Under the pieces are notes generated by a model. That model had not been told where the DNA came from, did no database searches, and worked only from the letters and a program-made list of their open reading frames with translations. Below are positions 1-4,361 of a stretch of DNA of 5,555 nt, one piece after another. A program made the position numbers and the translations under genes. How positions within the stretch are numbered: the stretch's first letter is position 1; every line of letters starts with the position of its first letter. This DNA comes from an uncultured beta proteobacterium (GTDB lineage Bacteria > Pseudomonadota > Gammaproteobacteria > Burkholderiales > Burkholderiaceae_C), in the NCBI GenBank assembly GCA_903958915.1, contig CAJBVC010000518.1, positions 1 through 5,555 of the forward strand, given 5' to 3'.

Positions 1-1
1 G

Positions 2-658
2 CAGCGCGGGGGCGCGGTATCGGCTTTCGTGCGGATGTCCGACCAGCCCATCGCCAGCGACCTGATCGCGCGCGGGCGTGCCGGCTTGTTGCTGTCGGTG
101 GAACCCCTGGAGGCCTTGCGCTACACGCAGTTGCTCCAGCCCGAGGGCTGGATCGTGAGTGACATCACACCCATGCTCAATGTTCCAGACTATCCGGCGA
201 TGGAAGAGGTCTACAAAGTGCTGTATTCGGCACCGCATCTGGTGGCCATTGATGCGACCCGGCTGGCGCAGAAGGCGGGCACCATCAAGGCCCAGAACGT
301 GGCCGTTCTGGGGGCTGCAGCAATGCATCTGCCCTTGCCGATCGAACTGATTGAAAACCAGATCCGTGCCCTCTTTGAGCGCAAGGGTGAGCGCATCGTC
401 AATGCCAATATCCACGCCTTTCGCAAAGGCGACTCGGCCAGCCGGTTCACCGCCGCGCTGCTGGCAGCGGGGGTGGCGGGGGACCGCGTGGCGCGCGTGG
501 TCTCACGCATTCACTTCCCGCCGCACCCCGTGGGAGAGCAGCAGACGACGGCATGGTGCCAACGCTTGCTTGGTCCCGAAGGGACGGCGTTTGTGGCCCA
601 GGTCGTGGCGCATGAGGAGTTGACCCGGCTGGAAACCTTGGAAGCCACGGGCCCATGA
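2..658 (+). CDS. iorB: Indolepyruvate:ferredoxin oxidoreductase beta subunit (IorB), 5'-truncated by window edge
   Basis: This is the smaller subunit of the thiamine-diphosphate, Fe-S enzyme that oxidatively decarboxylates arylpyruvates (indolepyruvate, phenylpyruvate) to aryl-acetyl-CoA with ferredoxin as acceptor; it acts in the cytoplasm with IorA. The frame is open from base 2, beginning QRGGAVSAFVRM, which matches the family's conserved HGMxQRGG segment. The GTG at 29 is therefore internal, and about 45 N-terminal residues lie upstream of the window. Further family signatures are PIASDLI, SVEPLEALRY, GWIVSD, NVPDYP, and AQNVAVLGAAA followed by FERKGERIVNANIHAFRKG. The usual subunit of roughly 190-200 residues ends near that last motif. 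Here about 70 more residues follow (bases 433-655, containing IHFPPHPVGEQQT and ending ETLEATGP), so the tail is atypical. The stop overlaps the next gene's ATG by four bases, implying translational coupling. The family call is firm; the exact 2-oxoacid substrate is inferred. Confidence 0.88.
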   Translation, partial: QRGGAVSAFVRMSDQPIASDLIARGRAGLLLSVEPLEALRYTQLLQPEGWIVSDITPMLNVPDYPAMEEVYKVLYSAPHLVAIDATRLAQKAGTIKAQNVAVLGAAAMHLPLPIELIENQIRALFERKGERIVNANIHAFRKGDSASRFTAALLAAGVAGDRVARVVSRIHFPPHPVGEQQTTAWCQRLLGPEGTAFVAQVVAHEELTRLETLEATGP

Positions 659-1461
659 AAAACGATGCCGCGTCACAGCGCGAAGGCGACAGCAAGAACG
701 GAGTGCAGTCGCTCGAAATTGGCATGACCATTCTGCAGGCCATCAGTAGCGGCCACCGCTCGATGATGCTCAAGGACATCGCCGCAGCGGCCGACATGCC
801 TGCCTCCAAGGTGCATCGCTACATCGTGAGCCTAGTGCGTTCCGGTCTGGTCGAACAGGACCCGATGACTTCTCGCTACGACCTCGGCCCCTTTGCGCTG
901 AGTCTGGGGCTGGTGGCAGTGGACCGGCTGGACCGTGTCAAGCTGGGATTGAGCGCCATTGCCAGTCTGCGCGACGAAATCAACCAGACCACGGCGCTGG
1001 CCATCTGGAGCGACAATGGTCCGGTCATCATCCGCTCGATGCGCCCCTACCGCCCCATCACCGTCAACGTGGTGACGGGCACGGCGCTCCATTTGCTGAC
1101 CTCGGCCAGCGGTCGGGTGTTTGCGGCCTGGTTGCCCGATGGAACGACTCGGGCACTCATGGGGCGCGAGTTGGCCACCTTGGCACTGCCGGAAGAACTC
1201 AAATCGAGTCCAGGCATTCAGGCCATGCTGGGCCAAGTGCGTCAGGATGGGGTCTCGATTGTTTCCGACTACCACCTGGTCCCTGGCGTTTCCGCCGCCG
1301 CTGCACCGATCTTCAATTTCAAGAACGAAATCACACTGTCCGTGTTGGCGATTGGCGTTAAGGGAATGATCGACCTGTCGCTTGATGGGCCGGTTGTTAC
1401 TGCCCTTCGCCGCTGCGCAAAGACCCTGTCGCTGCGGCTGGGCTGCACCACAACACCCTGA
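655..1461 (+). CDS. IclR-family transcriptional regulator
   Basis: A 268-residue DNA-binding regulator, the usual length for IclR proteins. The N-terminal winged helix-turn-helix spans about residues 17-80: VQSLEIGMTILQAI, then LKDIAAAADMPASKVHRYI with recognition helix about 49-62, then SGLVEQDPMTSRYDLG as the wing. The C-terminal effector domain covers about 95-262 and includes the typical block DGVSIVSDYHLVPGVSAAAAP (about 198-218). The ATG at 655 is chosen because it overlaps the iorB stop as ATGA and has GGAAG at 640-644. Co-transcription with iorB is likely, since there is no room for a separate promoter. Family members often control aromatic-acid catabolism and bind a pathway metabolite. 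Candidate targets are the half-site cluster at 1600-1634 before livH and the iorAB promoter outside the window. Effector identity and whether it activates or represses cannot be read from the sequence. Confidence 0.92.
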   Translation: MKNDAASQREGDSKNGVQSLEIGMTILQAISSGHRSMMLKDIAAAADMPASKVHRYIVSLVRSGLVEQDPMTSRYDLGPFALSLGLVAVDRLDRVKLGLSAIASLRDEINQTTALAIWSDNGPVIIRSMRPYRPITVNVVTGTALHLLTSASGRVFAAWLPDGTTRALMGRELATLALPEELKSSPGIQAMLGQVRQDGVSIVSDYHLVPGVSAAAAPIFNFKNEITLSVLAIGVKGMIDLSLDGPVVTALRRCAKTLSLRLGCTTTP

Positions 1462-1499
1462 CGCGCGCGACGCCAAGCCTCGACCCAGATCGGCGGCAT

Positions 1500-1550
1500 G
1501 GGTTTAGTTGCTACTAAATTAGTAGCTATCTACGCTTTCCCTGTATGCCT
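1500..1550. repeat. Intergenic hairpin, likely a dispersed Comamonadaceae-type repeat
   Basis: Bases 1510-1517 (GCTACTAA) and 1519-1526 (TTAGTAGC) are perfect 8-bp inverted arms around one base; as RNA this is a 7-bp stem with a 3-base loop. The flanks GGTTTAGTT and TATCTACGCTTTCCC resemble a short intergenic element that I recall from many Comamonadaceae genomes (a TAGC...GCTA hairpin followed by an A/GCGCTT-like tail). It sits 48 bases after the iclR stop. No T-tract follows it directly, so it is not a canonical intrinsic terminator, although it could stabilise the 3' end of the iorB-iclR transcript. The inverted repeat is seen directly; the dispersed-family assignment is from memory and the outer borders are approximate. 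Confidence 0.5.
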
Positions 1551-1599
1551 TAGCACCATTTTCAAAGGATTTTTTTTGGCAGAATCATCTGCATGTCGC

Positions 1600-1634
1600 T
1601 TTGCAAAAAAATGCAAATGCTGATGCAAATGCTG
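1600..1634. promoter_or_regulatory. Putative operator: three TGCAAA half-sites and a tandem 12-bp repeat
   Basis: TTTGCA (1600-1605) and TGCAAA (1612-1617) form a perfect 6-bp inverted repeat separated by six A residues. A third TGCAAA lies at 1624-1629, 12 bp after the second and in the same orientation. The second and third copies are within a perfect tandem duplication of ATGCAAATGCTG (1611-1622 and 1623-1634). The cluster ends one base before the TTGACA box. One palindrome plus an additional direct half-site is the architecture I recall for operators of the IclR-family activators PcaU and PobR, so the neighbouring IclR protein is the natural candidate ligand. The repeats are seen directly; binding is inferred. 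Confidence 0.5.
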
Positions 1635-1635
1635 A

Positions 1636-1664
1636 TTGACAGAATAGATTCCATATTTCAGAAT
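1636..1664 (+). promoter_or_regulatory. Sigma-70-type promoter for the liv operon
   Basis: A perfect -35 hexamer TTGACA (1636-1641) is followed by a 17-bp spacer and CAGAAT (1659-1664), which matches four of six positions of the -10 consensus including the important second A and final T. Transcription would start near 1671, about 100 bases before the livH ATG. It lies in the AT-richer part of the only sizeable intergenic gap and directly follows the TGCAAA half-site cluster, a position suited to an activator contacting RNA polymerase. The imperfect -10 fits a promoter that benefits from activation, though that is inference. Confidence 0.6.
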
Positions 1665-1684
1665 TAGCTCCGCAACGCACACAA

Positions 1685-1748
1685 TGCCCTGCGAGGGCAA
1701 GATAACAGGAGACAAGTCATGCGCAAGGCCACGCCCTCTTGCAAGGGC
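1685..1748 (+). promoter_or_regulatory. 5' leader with two GCCCT/AGGGC hairpins that could re-pair
   Basis: Hairpin 1 pairs TGCCCT (1685-1690) with AGGGCA (1694-1699) over a GCG loop. Hairpin 2 pairs GCCCT (1733-1737) with AGGGC (1744-1748) over a six-base loop. The arms are nearly identical, so AGGGC of hairpin 1 could pair instead with GCCCT of hairpin 2. That alternative would enclose the AGGAGA Shine-Dalgarno at 1707-1712 and the ATG at 1719. Two mutually exclusive folds are the minimum needed for a leader-type switch. No T-tract follows either hairpin, so a translational effect is more likely than transcription termination. The pairings were found by eye and no folding energies were calculated. 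Confidence 0.35.
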
Positions 1749-1775
1749 ACACATCTCGCCGTCGGGAGCGTCTGA
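1719..1775 (+). CDS. Possible 18-codon leader peptide overlapping the livH start
   Basis: The ATG at 1719 has the best Shine-Dalgarno in the leader, AGGAGA (1707-1712), with six bases between. The frame reads MRKATPSCKGTHLAVGSV and stops with TGA at 1773-1775, sharing one base with the livH ATG (TGATG). That arrangement is typical of translational coupling. The peptide has no run of one amino acid, so classical ribosome-stalling attenuation is not indicated. It lacks homology I can recognise. Alternatives: chance, or the relic 5' end of a lost gene, since AGGAGACAAG-type leaders are common before binding-protein genes of such operons. The strong ribosome site in the correct spacing is the main support. 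Confidence 0.35.
   Translation: MRKATPSCKGTHLAVGSV
1755..1768 (+). promoter_or_regulatory. livH ribosome-binding site, possibly masked in a small hairpin
   Basis: GGGAG (1764-1768) lies six bases before the livH ATG at 1775 and fixes that start. The preceding CTC (1755-1757) and CC (1759-1760) can pair with GAG (1766-1768) and GG (1764-1765), leaving G1758 bulged and a three-base loop, so the whole ribosome-binding site would be paired. A ribosome translating the upstream 18-codon frame would open this structure. The stem is short and may be weak. Confidence 0.4.
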
Positions 1776-2650
1776 TGCTGGCGGAGTTCTTGCAATTTCT
1801 TTTTTCGGGCATCACGGTGGGGGCCACCTACGCGCTGGCGGCTCTGGGCTTTACCCTGATCTACAACGCCAGCAATGTCATCAACTTCGCCCAGGGCGAA
1901 TTCATCATGCTCGGCGGCATGCTGGCGGTCTACTTCACGCAGGCGGGGCTGCCGCTGCCGGTGGCCCTGGTATTGGCCATTGTGGTGCCGGCAATCGTCG
2001 GTGTGGTGCTGGAAAAAGTCGCCATTGAGCCCGTCAAAGGGGCGGAGTCCGTCACGCTGATCATCATCACCATCGGTGCCTCCCTGGTGATTCGTGGTCT
2101 GATTCAGGTGTGGCTGGGCAAAAACACCTTTAGTCTGCCGGCATTCTCCGGCGACGCTCCGCTGCAGTTCCTGGGCGCTACGCTGATGCCGCAAAGTCTG
2201 TGGGTTCTTGGCGTCACAGCGGTGGTGGTGCTGGCACTCTGGTACTTTTTCAATCGCACGCTGCACGGCAAGGCCATGCTGGCGACTTCCTACAACCGGG
2301 TCGCAGCCGAACTGGTGGGCATCAACACCAACTGGGTGCTGTTTTTGAGTTTTGCAATGTCGGCAGCGCTGGGTGCGCTGGGTGGCATTCTGGTCACGCC
2401 GATTACGCTCACTTCCTACGACGTGGGCATCATGCTCGGGCTCAAAGGCTTTGTGGCCGCCGTTGTGGGGGGCTTGGGCAACGGCTTGGGCGCCGTATTG
2501 GGTGGCCTGTTGGTCGGGATCCTCGAGGCCATGGGAGCGGGATACATTTCGTCGTCCTACAAAGACGCGATGCCCTTTGTGCTGATCCTTCTGATTCTGT
2601 TCTTCATGCCGCGCGGGCTGTTTGGCGGCAAATCCACCGATCGGGTCTGA
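1775..2650 (+). CDS. livH: Branched-chain amino acid-type ABC transporter permease LivH
   Basis: A 291-residue inner-membrane permease, one of the two subunits forming the translocation path of a hydrophobic amino acid uptake (HAAT/Liv) ABC importer. The N-terminal block GITVGATYALAALGFTLIYN (12-31) followed by ASNVINFAQGEFIMLGG (32-48) is a LivH hallmark. Several hydrophobic helices follow. The cytoplasmic EAA-like coupling loop is GKAMLATSYNRVAAELVGIN (165-184), the surface that contacts the ATPases. The C-terminus has VAAVVGGLGNGLGAVLGG and the common ending FFMPRGLFGG. The start at 1775 is preferred over an upstream TTG at 1739 because GGGAG precedes it by six bases and the family alignment begins with MLAEFLQFLFSG. 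It is the first transporter gene after the promoter and ends two bases before livM. The substrate is not revealed by the permease; linkage to iorB suggests an aromatic compound rather than leucine. Confidence 0.95.
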   Translation: MLAEFLQFLFSGITVGATYALAALGFTLIYNASNVINFAQGEFIMLGGMLAVYFTQAGLPLPVALVLAIVVPAIVGVVLEKVAIEPVKGAESVTLIIITIGASLVIRGLIQVWLGKNTFSLPAFSGDAPLQFLGATLMPQSLWVLGVTAVVVLALWYFFNRTLHGKAMLATSYNRVAAELVGINTNWVLFLSFAMSAALGALGGILVTPITLTSYDVGIMLGLKGFVAAVVGGLGNGLGAVLGGLLVGILEAMGAGYISSSYKDAMPFVLILLILFFMPRGLFGGKSTDRV

Positions 2651-2652
2651 CC

Positions 2653-3585
2653 GTGGCAAGGCACCCGTTTATCGGTCTCTACATTTTGATGGCCATCCTC
2701 GCAGCGCTGCCTTTTGTGCTGCCCAACAGTTTTTATGTGGACTTGGCGATTCGCATGGCCATCAATGCCATCATCGTTCTGGGGCTCAACCTCCTGATTG
2801 GCTTTGCCGGGCAGATCAGTCTGGGCCACGCCGGTTTTCTGGGTATTGGCGCCTACGCGACTGCCGCCCTGCCGACCCACTTCGGCTGGCACCCGCTGCT
2901 TGCCATGGGTGCAGGCGCTGTGGCTGCCGGCATACTGGCCGCGATCGTCGCCCGCCCCATTTTCAAGCTCAAGGGCCACTATCTGGCGATGGCAACGCTG
3001 GGTCTGGGCATCATCATCAATATTGTGGTTCGCAACGAAGCCGCCTGGACCGGTGGACCCGACGGCATGCCGGTGCCATCCATGGCCATCGCCGGCTTCG
3101 AGATTTCGGGCGACAAACACTGGTACTGGATTGTTGCGGCCTTGCTGTCGATCAGTGTCTGGGCATCGCTCAATCTGATCGACTCGCCGTTTGGTCGGGC
3201 ACTGCGTGCGCTGCACGGATCCGAGGTGGCGTCCAAGGTGGTGGGCGTGGACATCGTGCGCTACAAAGTGGCCATCTTCGTGATGTCGGCCGTGTTTGCT
3301 AGCCTGATGGGCAGCGTGACAGCGCACTATGTGGGCTTTGTCACCCCCAACCTGGCCGACTTTTTCCACTCCATCGAATTGGTCACGATGGTGGTGATTG
3401 GTGGCATGGCCTCGGTTTACGGATCGGTACTGGGTGCGGTTCTGCTGACCGCATTGCCCCAGGCATTGACCTCGTTTGAGGGATGGGAAACCGTGGCATT
3501 TGGCACCATCCTCATGCTGTGCATGATCTTTTTGCCCAAAGGCATCGTGCCCACGCTCCAGGCCAAATGGGGCAAGGGGGACTAG
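2653..3585 (+). CDS. livM: Branched-chain amino acid-type ABC transporter permease LivM (GTG start)
   Basis: A 310-residue inner-membrane permease that pairs with LivH. Key blocks are the N-terminal helix with LPFVLPNSFYVDLAI, the LivM signature LGLNLLIGFAGQISLGHAGF (43-62) with GIGAYATAALP after it, the mid-protein LKGHYLAMATLGLGIIINIV, and the EAA-like coupling loop FGRALRALHGSEVASKVVG (180-198). The last part, VVIGGMASVYGSVLGAV to FLPKGIVPTLQAKWG, is also typical. I chose GTG at 2653, two bases after the livH stop, because it adds the basic pre-helix residues VARHPF. The ATG at 2689 would cut into the first helix. No good Shine-Dalgarno precedes GTG, only GGG at 2643-2645, so translation probably depends on coupling to livH. 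The same frame is open upstream into livH, but that part is not family-like. Confidence 0.93.
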   Translation: MARHPFIGLYILMAILAALPFVLPNSFYVDLAIRMAINAIIVLGLNLLIGFAGQISLGHAGFLGIGAYATAALPTHFGWHPLLAMGAGAVAAGILAAIVARPIFKLKGHYLAMATLGLGIIINIVVRNEAAWTGGPDGMPVPSMAIAGFEISGDKHWYWIVAALLSISVWASLNLIDSPFGRALRALHGSEVASKVVGVDIVRYKVAIFVMSAVFASLMGSVTAHYVGFVTPNLADFFHSIELVTMVVIGGMASVYGSVLGAVLLTALPQALTSFEGWETVAFGTILMLCMIFLPKGIVPTLQAKWGKGD

Positions 3586-3587
3586 GC

Positions 3588-4349
3588 ATGGCGCTGCTGG
3601 AAGTCAAAGACCTGTCGATCCACTTCGGTGGTGTCAAGGCCGTGCAAAACGTTAGTTTCAGCATCGATGCCGGTATTGTGTACGCCGTCATCGGCCCCAA
3701 TGGAGCCGGAAAGACAACGCTGTTTAACCTGATTACCGGCATCTATACGCCCACCACGGGCAGCATCACGCTCGACGGTGAATCGATTGTGGGAAAAAGC
3801 CCGGATGAACTTGCCCGTAGGGGCGTGGCCCGCACGTTTCAGAACCTGCAGATCTGCATGAACATGACGGCGATCGAGAACGTGATGGTGGGTGCGCACC
3901 TGCGGCTCGATCGCAACCTGATCAAGGCCGCTCTACGCTGGCCCGCGTTGAGGGCCCGTGACCGTGCGCTGCACGATGAATCGGCCGGGTTAATGCGTTT
4001 TGTCGGGCTCGATGCCTTCATCGGGTCGCGTGCCGACAGCATGCCCTACGGCGCATTGAAGCGTCTGGAAATTGCCCGGGCGCTGGCGATGAAGCCAAGA
4101 CTGATTTTTCTGGACGAGCCGGCGGCGGGTCTGAACCCGAAGGAAACCATCGAAGTCGATGCGCTGGTGCGCAAGGTCGCCGATTCCGGCGTGACGGTGG
4201 TGCTGGTGGAGCACGACATGAAGATGGTGATGAATCTTTCGGACCGCATTCTGGTGCTGGACTACGGCAAGAAACTGACCGAGGGGACCGGCATGGAAGT
4301 TCGCAACAACCCCGATGTTATCGCCGCCTACCTGGGCGCCCACGCCTGA
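3588..4349 (+). CDS. livG: ABC transporter ATP-binding protein LivG
   Basis: A 253-residue cytoplasmic ATPase that powers the LivHM permease as a heterodimer with LivF. The nucleotide-binding motifs are in order: Walker A GPNGAGKTT (36-44), Q-loop ARTFQN with Q85, ABC signature MPYGALKR (152-159), Walker B LIFLDEP (172-178), D-loop AAGLNPKE, and the switch histidine H209 in VEHDM. The C-terminal EVRNNPDVIAAYLGAHA is characteristic of LivG. The signature departs from the textbook LSGGQ, as LivG proteins generally do (xxYGxx), but here Leu157 occupies the usual Gln position. The ATG at 3588 has AAGGGGG (3574-3580) seven bases upstream and lies two bases after the livM stop. In-frame codons upstream of 3588 read through livM and are not LivG-like. 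Twelve bases separate it from the next gene. Confidence 0.96.
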   Translation: MALLEVKDLSIHFGGVKAVQNVSFSIDAGIVYAVIGPNGAGKTTLFNLITGIYTPTTGSITLDGESIVGKSPDELARRGVARTFQNLQICMNMTAIENVMVGAHLRLDRNLIKAALRWPALRARDRALHDESAGLMRFVGLDAFIGSRADSMPYGALKRLEIARALAMKPRLIFLDEPAAGLNPKETIEVDALVRKVADSGVTVVLVEHDMKMVMNLSDRILVLDYGKKLTEGTGMEVRNNPDVIAAYLGAHA

Positions 4350-4361
4350 AAGAGCCGCACC

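Noticed and set aside
1570..1592. Run of eight T residues (1570-1577) with a nearby GCAGA/TCTGC inverted repeat (1579-1592), considered as an intrinsic terminator of iclR
   Set aside because: The T-run comes before the hairpin on the + strand, and no GC-rich stem ends at the T-run. On the other strand the hairpin is followed by A residues, so the order is wrong both ways.
1600..1634. CRISPR array or origin-type iterons at the tandem repeat
   Set aside because: There are only two contiguous 12-bp units with no spacers. The position beside a -35 box fits an operator better.
2200..2652. N-terminal extension of the livM frame inside livH
   Set aside because: This part reads as low-complexity Gly/His/Arg-rich sequence in another frame of livH. 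LivM homology begins only after 2653.
1664..2659. Long minus-strand open frame of 331 codons opposite livH
   Set aside because: It is rich in His, Gln, Arg and Asp with no domain character, as expected for the antisense of a GC-rich membrane-protein gene. The + strand livH is unmistakable.
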